From: Jejubacter sp036620675
Lineage (GTDB): Bacteria > Pseudomonadota > Gammaproteobacteria > Enterobacterales > Enterobacteriaceae
Length of the DNA: 64,000 nucleotides
Reading direction: 5' to 3' (one strand)
Assembly (NCBI GenBank): GCA_036620675.1
Contig: JAZHEE010000001.1
The translations under genes were made by a program, and so were the position numbers. The notes under the pieces were generated by a model. The model saw only the letters and a list, made by a program, of their open reading frames with translations. It was not told where the DNA came from and ran no database searches. This document shows, piece after piece, positions 1 through 8,250 of this stretch (positions are counted from its first letter, which is position 1; each line of letters starts with the position of its first letter).

Positions 1-2972
1 GGACGTAGCTCAAAATGCAGTCCGGCTTCACCGTTGGTGAACACCACGTCCGAAATATGGCTCAGGGTGTTCATGGCGGCCAGAAAGGCCGGATTAAAGG
101 TCAGCCCCTGGGCGTTAATGCTGTCCGGCACCCAGTGGCTGCCTTCCTTGTGCAATACGCCTTTGAGCCGTGTCTGTAAAAACTGCGCAATGCGCCCGGA
201 ATCAGCATTCAGATACTTAGCCAGCAGCGGCAGGGAAACATCGCTGCTGGCGCTGTTGAAGGGATAGCGACCACCGAAGGCGCTGTTCCAGTCGCTGACC
301 ACCGCCTGCTGCCACTGAGCATTCAGGCTGTCTGCCGCCGGGGTCAGCACCTGCTGCCAGGCCTGCTCCATGGGATGAACAAAGACCGTGCGGCCAAACC
401 CGCTCCACTCCTGCCCCAGCCCGGCGGCAATCAGGCTGCCGTAATCGCGGGTTTCCGTCAGATCCACCGCTTTTCCCTGGAACACGGTCTGGGCCAGCGC
501 CTGAGTCATGGCCTGGGGGTCGGCGGCGTTGGTCACCTGTTGCAGGCGCAGACGCACCTGGGTGACGCGGGTCAGGTAAGTCTGGAGGCTCTGCGCCTGG
601 CCCCCGGCCCGGTTTTTATCCATCAGCGCCAGCACCGGCCCGAAGGTGGCGTCCAGCGGGCCATGAGCGCCGGCGCTCTGGTCGATGGCATTTTTCTGGT
701 CAGCGCCCAGCAGATTCTTCGCCGATTTGACCAGCGAATCGGAGAGCGCTTCCCGCGTCTGCCCGGTACGGCCCTGAACGTTCAGGGTGTTCATCAGCGC
801 CACCAGCGGCGACTGGCGCACATCGGCCATCAGGGTAAGCTGGTCGATGGCGTCGGACAGCGTGGTGGCCCGGTTCCAGCGCAGACCGTTCAGAAACTCC
901 AGCCATGCGCCGCCAAAGTCGGCAAAATAGCGTTCCGTCAGACGGGCCTGCAAGGCTTCCGGGGAGCCTTCCTGTTGAGGTTTTTGCTGACTGTCGGTCA
1001 GTACCCAGTCCAGCTCCTCACGGCGCTCTTTCACCACTTTTTCAATGGCCGGTTGTACCGCCTGCTCCCAGGCCTGACGGGTGAACATGCCCGGCACCAC
1101 ATCGGGGGTGGTAAACAGCCGTGACGCATCGGTATCGCCGGTCATATCCTCCAGCCGCATATCCATATACAGATTCGCCACCTGTGACAGCATCTTCTGG
1201 TACAGCGAAGATTCGCTGTTGCGCATGCCCACCAGGCGAACCAGCAGGGCGCGGGACTGGCTGACCAGATTCTCATCCGCGGGCCAGCGCCATTGCGGAT
1301 GCGTTTTCAGGCTGGCGGCATAGAACGTTAGCAACGACGGCGCCATACCTCGCCACGCGCCATCCGCGATGCCCGTGCGCCGGGGCCAGTCCTGCAACAG
1401 GGTGGTGCTGAACCAGGCGGCATCCATACGCGGTGGACGGGCCAGCATCAGATACAGCTTCAGACGTTCCCAGGAGGCTTTCGCCATCTGTTCACGCAGC
1501 GGGCTGTCCGGAGGGAGCGCCACAAATTCGTCAAGCTGCTGCTGAAGATGGGCGGCGGCGGCATCGCGTAACAGCGGCCGTGCGCTGTCGGCGTAGCGCG
1601 GCCACAAAGCGCTCAGCAGTTGATTATTCTGGTTGAGACCGGCCCGGTAATACCAGGGAACGCCATGCTCAGCGCGGTACTGTAGCTGCCCCAGGGTCTT
1701 CTGAAGCGCCAGCAGCGCGTGCAGACGCTCAGGCAACGGTTTCTGGTGCTCAGAGGAGAGCGCCACCTGCTGCTGAGCACTGTTAATCAGACTGCGGTTG
1801 CTGGCGAAAGAGACCAGCATCCAGATACCCCATAACGCCAGCAGTAGAGCCAGCGCCGACACCGCCACCCGCGGCCAGTGGATACCGGGTTTACGGGGGC
1901 GCAGGCTGGCGGGCAGTGAGCGCACCGATTCCGGCAGCACATCCCAGCGTTTATCCCTGCCCCAGTGATGCTTTACGCTGCGCTCCGCCCCGGCCGAGAC
2001 CTGGCTGAACACCACGCCCGCCAGCGGCAGGGGGCGATACGGATTCAGCATCACCGACAGCGGCTGCGACAGGCTTTCAGGCTCGCGGATAAGCTGATCG
2101 GCCAGGGTCAGCAAAAAGTTGTGCCGCACCGAATCGCAGACCTGCGCAATTCCCCGGTGGGTCAGTTGGTCCGCGAGCGTCTGAAGCTGCTGTTCCAGCT
2201 CCCCGGCACCACAACTGCCAGGCAGCAGGCAGCCCGTCGCCTGGGTGATACGCCCTTCCGGCTGGCCGGCACGCGGATGCAGCGACCAGACATAAAGCGG
2301 CAGATTCCAGCCCAGTGCCGTCATGCGCTCGCTGATGGCATGAGCCAGGGTATCCATCGCGCTGTCGGAAGGCGCGGCGGATGGCGCCTGCAACCCGGGG
2401 GCCGACAGCCGGTCAAAGGCCGGGGTCACCCACACCATGCCATCCGCCGGGCGGCGGCGCAGCTTACGCAGGGCTTTCAGCCATGCACTATCCGTCGGTG
2501 CGTTAAGATCGCCGCCCCACAGCAGCAGCGTGCCCTTATCTTCCTGCCAGTACTGGCTGGTGAGGCCAGGAGTGAGCCGCTCCACATCGGCGGCAGCGCC
2601 GGTAACCAGCAGAATGCGGATTTTACTGGCCCAGCGGCGGTTGTAGAGGTGACGCATGGCGTTGCGGATTTCACTGACGGTGACGTTGCGGGGTGGGGTT
2701 TGTATAAGCCGGGATTCATCGCCAGGTAAGCCATTTTCCCGACGAGCTTTCCTGCGATGAGTCAGTTCCTGTGCATATCTTTTGATGGCCGGAAGATAAC
2801 GGATAAACGCCAGCCCCAGGCACAGGAGTACTAATGTCAGAACTTGTCCGTTACGTGTTCCTATGCCCAGACGTGCGCCATAATGAGTTATCAACCACCA
2901 CAACGCCACCACGCCGGCAAGTACGATTCCAATCCGCCCGAACCGGCCAAACAGACTACCCGATGTGTTCAT
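1..2972 (-). CDS. tssM: T6SS membrane-complex protein TssM (IcmF), partial
   Basis: TssM is the inner-membrane, periplasm-spanning part of the T6SS envelope complex and works with TssL and TssJ. Reading leftward from the ATG at 2972 the frame stays open for about 990 codons and leaves the window. The N-terminus has two hydrophobic segments (about residues 12-30 and 42-58), a cytoplasmic domain, and a third membrane segment rich in Ala and Leu near residue 360, followed by a long periplasmic part; this is the IcmF plan. At the usual P-loop position the sequence reads VTGAADVERLTPGL, so no Walker A motif is visible. The start overlaps the end of the upstream gene by 17 bases, which suggests coupling. 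The family is certain; the C-terminus is outside the window. Confidence 0.93.
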   Translation of the reverse strand, partial: MNTSGSLFGRFGRIGIVLAGVVALWWLITHYGARLGIGTRNGQVLTLVLLCLGLAFIRYLPAIKRYAQELTHRRKARRENGLPGDESRLIQTPPRNVTVSEIRNAMRHLYNRRWASKIRILLVTGAAADVERLTPGLTSQYWQEDKGTLLLWGGDLNAPTDSAWLKALRKLRRRPADGMVWVTPAFDRLSAPGLQAPSAAPSDSAMDTLAHAISERMTALGWNLPLYVWSLHPRAGQPEGRITQATGCLLPGSCGAGELEQQLQTLADQLTHRGIAQVCDSVRHNFLLTLADQLIREPESLSQPLSVMLNPYRPLPLAGVVFSQVSAGAERSVKHHWGRDKRWDVLPESVRSLPASLRPRKPGIHWPRVAVSALALLLALWGIWMLVSFASNRSLINSAQQQVALSSEHQKPLPERLHALLALQKTLGQLQYRAEHGVPWYYRAGLNQNNQLLSALWPRYADSARPLLRDAAAAHLQQQLDEFVALPPDSPLREQMAKASWERLKLYLMLARPPRMDAAWFSTTLLQDWPRRTGIADGAWRGMAPSLLTFYAASLKTHPQWRWPADENLVSQSRALLVRLVGMRNSESSLYQKMLSQVANLYMDMRLEDMTGDTDASRLFTTPDVVPGMFTRQAWEQAVQPAIEKVVKERREELDWVLTDSQQKPQQEGSPEALQARLTERYFADFGGAWLEFLNGLRWNRATTLSDAIDQLTLMADVRQSPLVALMNTLNVQGRTGQTREALSDSLVKSAKNLLGADQKNAIDQSAGAHGPLDATFGPVLALMDKNRAGGQAQSLQTYLTRVTQVRLRLQQVTNAADPQAMTQALAQTVFQGKAVDLTETRDYGSLIAAGLGQEWSGFGRTVFVHPMEQAWQQVLTPAADSLNAQWQQAVVSDWNSAFGGRYPFNSASSDVSLPLLAKYLNADSGRIAQFLQTRLKGVLHKEGSHWVPDSINAQGLTFNPAFLAAMNTLSHISDVVFTNGEAGLHFELR

Positions 2973-4113
2973 CTTCACTTCCTGATGTGACTGTACTGAT
3001 AAAACGTTGTTCTCTGGAGGAGAACAACGTCAGAAGAGAGGTATTAGCCAGACTGACCAGATCGGCTGCCAGAGCAGTCAGCAACCACGGCGCCGCAGGC
3101 CCCGGGATACCGCACCATCTTTCCAGCAGCATACGTCCGGCAGGATCCCACCCGGCGCCGTGTTCGCTCCCGATAGTCATGAGTGGCGCGGCAATCTTTT
3201 CCCAGCAGCGGCTGTCACCCAATACGCTGGCGGTACGACAAGCGGCAATCTGAGTCTCAAGGAATAGCGTGAAATCCTCGTCAAATTTGTCCATTTCCAG
3301 TGGCATCGGGCGCAACAGGCGGGCCGGGTGCGGCAGGCGGTATTTTTGTGCTACATCATCACTGGTCATCAGCAGCGCGGCCAGCCCGTCAGAATACGCG
3401 CCATCGCCGCACAGCTGCATCACCAGGAGCAGATCAACATTCAGGAGCGGTTGTTTAAGGCGTTCTTCGACCCATCCCATGGAAAAATTAGAGGTTATCG
3501 TGATGTCGCCAGGAACAGCGCGCTGCGGAAACAAGGATGCCCAAACTGTAGCAAAGGACTCTGACAACCCAGCGTCAGGCAAATCGGTTATCAGCGTCAC
3601 CCTCACTGGAAGATCAGCGGGCAACTGGTAAAGAGCCCCCGTTGTACCTTTAAGCAGTACCTGCAAGGACTCATCGGCCAGATGGTTACGACCAGGGAGA
3701 TAGTTTATTTTTCTGATAAGGCCGTACTGCTGCGGTAATTCGTGATGAAGACATGCCACAGTGATTTTATCGGGTAAAAAAATGCAACTGCCAACAATTG
3801 CAAGATACCTTTCAGCCCAGGTTTCCCACTGTTTCTGGGCATGATCGGACTCTTTCTTCAGAAACTCATGTCGCTCAACTTCTTTACCCCAAAGCCAGCC
3901 TCTCAGACAGAGAAGAAACAGCCAGATCCCCGATGGTGTGAGGGAGACCAGCCAGATATTGAGACCCGAGAGTTCTTTCACCATACCGGCTGCGTGGATC
4001 ATGAATAATAGAACCCCGACGATGACCATCAGCACACCGCTTAGGAACCACCCCATCATGGACGGTACCGGGGGTAACTCCGTTGTTAATGACTTCGCTC
4101 TTTTCCAGCCCAT
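2956..4113 (-). CDS. T6SS-locus membrane protein of unknown function
   Basis: A 385-residue protein with two membrane segments near the N-terminus (about residues 20-42 and 52-72) and a large, probably cytoplasmic, remainder. I recognise no catalytic motif. It lies between the PAAR gene and tssM, overlaps tssM by 17 bases and follows PAAR by three bases, so it is transcribed with the apparatus. Its position and topology would suit an accessory membrane-complex or effector-loading factor, or a resident of the variable PAAR island. The gene itself is secure; the function is unknown. Confidence 0.8.
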   Translation of the reverse strand: MGWKRAKSLTTELPPVPSMMGWFLSGVLMVIVGVLLFMIHAAGMVKELSGLNIWLVSLTPSGIWLFLLCLRGWLWGKEVERHEFLKKESDHAQKQWETWAERYLAIVGSCIFLPDKITVACLHHELPQQYGLIRKINYLPGRNHLADESLQVLLKGTTGALYQLPADLPVRVTLITDLPDAGLSESFATVWASLFPQRAVPGDITITSNFSMGWVEERLKQPLLNVDLLLVMQLCGDGAYSDGLAALLMTSDDVAQKYRLPHPARLLRPMPLEMDKFDEDFTLFLETQIAACRTASVLGDSRCWEKIAAPLMTIGSEHGAGWDPAGRMLLERWCGIPGPAAPWLLTALAADLVSLANTSLLTLFSSREQRFISTVTSGSEDEHIG

Positions 4114-4116
4114 GGA

Positions 4117-4383
4117 TTATCCTATTGCACACTCCGGTGCGCTGGAAATCACCTGACATCCGCACTGGCATTTGCATCCGTCAACGACAACAGCCTTACC
4201 GTCAGATGACCATTCAGGCGAGCCTTCCACTATGGGGTTGGTACCATGTCCTTTTTTAGGGCAACTAACCATATCGCCGATCAGGGCCACTTTTTTTCCG
4301 TTCACAATCATGGTTGATGATGCTGAAATAACGCTTCCACCATGCGTAGTTTTATCACCCAGTAAAACGAAGCCTTTAGTCAT
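4117..4383 (-). CDS. PAAR-domain spike tip protein
   Basis: An 88-residue PAAR protein that sharpens the VgrG spike and can carry effectors. The family pattern is visible: an N-terminal GDKTTHGGSV turn, a central VALIGDMVSCPKKGHG segment with a conserved Cys and His, and a Cys-rich C-terminus (CKCQCGC) that suits metal binding at the tip. I chose the ATG at 4383 over an in-frame GTG nine bases upstream, because the chosen product starts with MTKGFVLLGD as in relatives. It has no C-terminal toxin extension, so its cargo must be a separate protein, most likely the phospholipase upstream in the operon. Confidence 0.9.
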   Translation of the reverse strand: MTKGFVLLGDKTTHGGSVISASSTMIVNGKKVALIGDMVSCPKKGHGTNPIVEGSPEWSSDGKAVVVDGCKCQCGCQVISSAPECAIG

Positions 4384-4492
4384 ATAAAACACCGTTATAT
4401 TTAAGTAAAAACATAAGAGACAGAAAACACCTTCCCCAAATCAGATACTTTCATCGCAGAACAAAAAATCGCCCAATAAAGAAAACAACTCA

Positions 4493-5189
4493 TCACCATT
4501 GACCGTAAGGATATTTTTTACCTTTAACAAAATCCTTTGTCCCTTTTGTATATTTATACCCGCGACTAAAGTCAGTAATATTTTTACACATATCTAACTT
4601 ATCACCAGATACGGTCTCAACCAGGATATCCTTGAGTTCTATATTCGGCTTACGGCTGTTCTGTAACCATGCCCTGACTTTACCTTCCGGTGCCAGGCCG
4701 ATAACCATAAAGCGATGGTAGCGCTGTTCGCCTTTAGCACCATTATGATAAGCGCTCTCAGCTTCTTCATATGGGGCAAAATAAGGCGTCAGCATCATCT
4801 TCCAGACTTCGCCGCTGAAGGTTATTCTGGTCTCGTAAACTTTTTTATCGATAACTGAATCCCAGCAGAAATGGATAAACTGAGGCGGGTTTTTAGCTTT
4901 ATTAAATGCTGTAATCCCAAAACCAAGTTTATCTCCCCACTTCCCTATACTACTGCGACTGGGTTTCGTTCCATCCAGCGTTCTGTAAGCGGTAAAAAAT
5001 CCCATCTGTATCCAGCAACTCCGCATAAGTTACAACTGCTGGTAACGCCTTTGGGTAAACAAAATCAAAATACCATTCATCATAGGGCGCCAGCAAACTG
5101 GGTAACTCAGATGACTTTTCAGCATTATTATCCGCAAGGGCATTAGCAGAGATAAAACACATGATAATAACCAAAAGATATACTTTCAA
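4493..5189 (-). pseudogene. DUF2931 protein, copy 3, frameshifted
   Basis: Third copy of the DUF2931 family. The first frame starts at a TTG (5189) with a signal peptide ending in ANALA, and breaks after about 63 matching residues. The second frame continues the homology from about 4985 to the stop at 4493. Against copy 1 the cause is one extra T at about 4986 (TTCTGTAAGC here, TTCTGAAGC there). The C-terminus differs from the other copies (NITDFSRGYKYTKGTKDFVK), so the gene had diverged before it broke. It is probably inactive; a sequencing error or rescue by frameshifting remains possible. Confidence 0.82.
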
Positions 5190-5223
5190 TATACCCTCCC
5201 TGAACCAGGGCCAATAAAATTAT

Positions 5224-5922
5224 TTACCATTGGCCGTAAGGATATTTTTTACCTTTAATAAATTGTATTATATCGTCATCGTAACCATAAGAAAAATCAC
5301 TGGATGTGATTTTTTTGCACATATCTAACTTATCACCAGATACGGTCTCAACCAGGATATCCTTGAGTTCTATATTCGGCTTACGGCTGTTCTTTAACCA
5401 TACCCTGACTTTACCTTCCGGTGCCAGGCCGATAACCATAAAGCGATGGTAGCGCTGTTCGCCTTTAGCACCATTATGATAAGCGCTCTCGGCTTCTTCA
5501 TATGGGGCAAAATAAGGCGTCAGCATCATCTTCCAGACTTCGCCGCTGAAGGTTATTCTGGTCTCGTAAACTTTTTTATCGATAACTGAATCCCAGCAGA
5601 AATGGATAAACTGGGGCGGATTTTTAGCTTTATTAAATGAAGGAATACCTCCACCCAATCCTTTTTTAGCCCATTGACCAACACTGGCATCACTTGTATT
5701 AACCCCATCCAGAGTCCGGAATCGGTACAGAATTCCATCTGTATCCAGCAACTCCGCATAGGTTACAACAGCAGGCAAAGCCTTAGGTGTTACGAAATCA
5801 AAATACCATTCATCATAGGGCGCCAGCAAACTGGGTAACTCAGATGACTTTTCAGCATTATTATCCGCAAGGGCATTAGCAGAGATAAAACACATGATAA
5901 TAACCAAAAGATATACTTTCAA
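5224..5922 (-). CDS. DUF2931 protein, copy 2, putative T6SS immunity protein
   Basis: About 232 residues, nearly identical to copy 1 except in two blocks: the N-terminal export signal and a central patch (GVNTSDASVGQWAKKG). I chose the TTG at 5922 because GGGAGGG lies just upstream and copy 3 starts the same way; an earlier in-frame TTG at 5952 exists. The signal peptide (MKVYLLVIIMCFISANALA) lacks a lipobox Cys at its end, so the product should be soluble in the periplasm. Periplasmic proteins encoded beside Tle phospholipases commonly act as immunity proteins; that role is inferred from position. The first gene-proximal repeats with copies 1 and 3 suggest recombination among them. Confidence 0.8.
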   Translation of the reverse strand: MKVYLLVIIMCFISANALADNNAEKSSELPSLLAPYDEWYFDFVTPKALPAVVTYAELLDTDGILYRFRTLDGVNTSDASVGQWAKKGLGGGIPSFNKAKNPPQFIHFCWDSVIDKKVYETRITFSGEVWKMMLTPYFAPYEEAESAYHNGAKGEQRYHRFMVIGLAPEGKVRVWLKNSRKPNIELKDILVETVSGDKLDMCKKITSSDFSYGYDDDIIQFIKGKKYPYGQW

Positions 5923-5956
5923 TATACCCTCCCTGAACCAGGGCCAATACAATTAT

Positions 5957-6652
5957 TTACCATTGGCCGTAAGGATATTTTTTACCTTTAATAAATTGTA
6001 TTATATCGTCATCGTAACCATAAGAAAAATCACTGGATGTGATTTTTTTGCACATATCTAACTTATCACCAGATACGGTCTCAACCAGGATATCCTTGAG
6101 TTCTATATTCGGCTTACGGCTGTTCTGTAACCATGCCCTGACTTTACCTTCCGGTGCCAGGCCGATAACCATAAAGCGATGGTAGCGCTGTTCGCCTTTA
6201 GCACCATTATGATAAGCGCTCTCAGCTTCTTCATATGGGGCAAAATAAGGCGTCAGCATCATCTTCCAGACTTCGCCGCTGAAGGTTATTCTGGTCTCGT
6301 AAACTTTTTTATCGATAACTGAATCCCAGCAGAAATGGATAAACTGAGGCGGGTTTTTAGCTTTATTAAATGCTGTAATCCCAAAACCAAGTTTATCTCC
6401 CCACTTCCCTATACTACTGCGACTGGGTTTCGTTCCATCCAGCGTTCTGAAGCGGTAAAAAATCCCATCTGTATCCAGCAACTCCGCATAAGTTACAACT
6501 GCTGGTAACGCCTTTGGGTAAACAAAATCAAAATACCATTCATCATAGGGCGCCAGCAAACTGGAAAGTTTGGTGGGTTTATCCGTGTTTCCACCTGCAA
6601 ATGCACATCCGGATACAAACAAGGCTGCTAATAAAACGGATATTTTTTTCAT
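5957..6652 (-). CDS. DUF2931 lipoprotein, copy 1, putative immunity to Tle1
   Basis: A 231-residue lipoprotein: the signal peptide ends in VSGC with the lipidated Cys at residue 16. Next comes the DUF2931 body with the signature SLLAPYDEWYFDFVYPKALP. The ATG overlaps the stop of the phospholipase gene (ATGA), so the two are translationally coupled, as expected for an effector and its immunity protein. The membrane attack of Tle1-type enzymes on the periplasmic side fits an envelope-anchored protector. DUF2931 membership rests on the overall pattern; the immunity role is inference from coupling and location. Confidence 0.82.
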   Translation of the reverse strand: MKKISVLLAALFVSGCAFAGGNTDKPTKLSSLLAPYDEWYFDFVYPKALPAVVTYAELLDTDGIFYRFRTLDGTKPSRSSIGKWGDKLGFGITAFNKAKNPPQFIHFCWDSVIDKKVYETRITFSGEVWKMMLTPYFAPYEEAESAYHNGAKGEQRYHRFMVIGLAPEGKVRAWLQNSRKPNIELKDILVETVSGDKLDMCKKITSSDFSYGYDDDIIQFIKGKKYPYGQW

Positions 6653-8217
6653 GATATGACTTCTCCCTTCATATTATAAATCGTACGTCGCCAGTTCGCA
6701 TCAGGCCGGTTGACAAAACTTAATGCCGCAGACACGCCTGCACCACTGGTCACTTTTCTCTTTGAATCGTAATCTACAGCATTCCAGTTTGCTGAACAGT
6801 GAATATATTTTCCAATGGCATTAATCTCATCAAGTGTAAATGGTGTGGATTGAGAGCCAGCAAAAATCGCCTTCCCCTGAGATATGGCTTTTTTGCATAG
6901 CGGCATTAATTCATCATTAAATTTCAACTCAACATTGGTTTGACGAATCGGTTCGAATAATACTCCTGCATCTTTGGCAATCTCATACATAACCCTCAGA
7001 ACAACTTTCGACCAGTCATTGGATACCGTACGTTCAAACGTGACAGCCGCGCCCACCTTTTTGTTGAAATTGTTATAACGGTCCGGAGGCATTCTGTTAT
7101 CATAATTGCTCTCTACTTTTATCACTCCTGATTGCAACAATGGTGCGAGGGATGGAAATCCAAAAAGTAATTCACTCTGGGATGCAGCATTACGGTAGAC
7201 CCGGGTCGTCTGTTCAGGAGTATTTTCCGGTACAGTTTCAATTTCAGGACGGGTCAGAAAGTAATACTCCGACTCTTCCGGATTATATCCTCCCCCAATA
7301 TCAGAATGCACGCCAGGCAGGCTCAGTTCTGGCCAGGACTCTTTGATACTATTGAGGCAGAAGTTGTAACGGCACTCATGCATTGCTGTGATCTGAAAGA
7401 CGTGTTTTGCAATACCCGCGGGCAACTCCAGTTTAACGTCATGGTTATTACTGTCATGGGGATCAAGACCATCTGAAAGCGCGGCGACAGCTGCAACGGT
7501 ATCAAAAGGGCCAATAAACCGGATTTCTCCAGCAGGTTTTCCATGTTGCATAAAGCCACAAAGGCCCACCTTAATCGCTTCCACCAGGGCAGGATCTTCA
7601 TCATTAACTCGATTTGCAAAATGCCGGGCAGCCGCTGCCCCACGGCTAAAGCCGAATATATCAAACTGGATTTTTGCGATGGCGATAGATTTCATGTCAT
7701 TCTTTTCAATGAATATTGAAATTTGTTTTTTTATCAGTTCTATCGCCCGATCGGTTTTGGCAATAACACCCGTTTCGTCATTTCCAAAAGCTAAACCATA
7801 CATTGAGTCTGGTTTCTTGTTTGTGGTTCCTATTCCTTCAATATAGACGGCTCGTTGTGCTTCACAGACATCATCTTCTATTTGTTCATCTTGCTGGTAT
7901 AGGGTATTCAACCAGTGAATATTAGTGTAATACCCCAAATAACTTGTTGCAGCCGTGTCACTGTATCCTTTTTTAGCCATACATTTTTTACTGAATACAG
8001 CCAACTCCCGGGCGTCAAGACCATAGCGCTCAGGCTTACATTGTTCCAGACGAAAATTCGTATTCTCAAGATTATTCCCTGTTCCGTCAAAAAACACCCC
8101 TATTGTTAATGTCACTCCTCGGGCAGGGTTCCGCTGAAGCACAATTTTTTTTGCCGTATTACGAATGCAGGTTTTATGATCGCCGTCAGGGGCATCGTAA
8201 CAGTAATATTCTGTCAT
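6649..8217 (-). CDS. tle1: Tle1-type T6SS phospholipase effector (DUF2235)
   Basis: A 522-residue alpha/beta hydrolase of the DUF2235/Tle1 family, which cleaves target-cell phospholipids. Visible marks are the family N-terminal FFDGTGNN (residues 42-49), the nucleophile elbow GFSRG (Ser191), an Asp in GPFDTVAAV (Asp239) and the His of GVHSDIGGGY (His304), giving a plausible Ser-Asp-His triad. It follows vgrG by 33 bases and overlaps the DUF2931 lipoprotein gene. In enteroaggregative E. coli a Tle1 is loaded onto the C-terminal extension of its VgrG, and the same layout occurs here. The activity class is well supported; the exact lipid specificity is not. Confidence 0.9.
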   Translation of the reverse strand: MTEYYCYDAPDGDHKTCIRNTAKKIVLQRNPARGVTLTIGVFFDGTGNNLENTNFRLEQCKPERYGLDARELAVFSKKCMAKKGYSDTAATSYLGYYTNIHWLNTLYQQDEQIEDDVCEAQRAVYIEGIGTTNKKPDSMYGLAFGNDETGVIAKTDRAIELIKKQISIFIEKNDMKSIAIAKIQFDIFGFSRGAAAARHFANRVNDEDPALVEAIKVGLCGFMQHGKPAGEIRFIGPFDTVAAVAALSDGLDPHDSNNHDVKLELPAGIAKHVFQITAMHECRYNFCLNSIKESWPELSLPGVHSDIGGGYNPEESEYYFLTRPEIETVPENTPEQTTRVYRNAASQSELLFGFPSLAPLLQSGVIKVESNYDNRMPPDRYNNFNKKVGAAVTFERTVSNDWSKVVLRVMYEIAKDAGVLFEPIRQTNVELKFNDELMPLCKKAISQGKAIFAGSQSTPFTLDEINAIGKYIHCSANWNAVDYDSKRKVTSGAGVSAALSFVNRPDANWRRTIYNMKGEVIS

Positions 8218-8250
8218 TTCGTGGTCCTTTTCAAATATGCTTACCCAGCA

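Noticed and set aside
375..1124. 249-residue plus-strand frame
   Set aside because: It lies antisense to tssM, has low-complexity, His/Gln/Arg-rich composition, and no recognisable family; shadow of a GC-rich gene.
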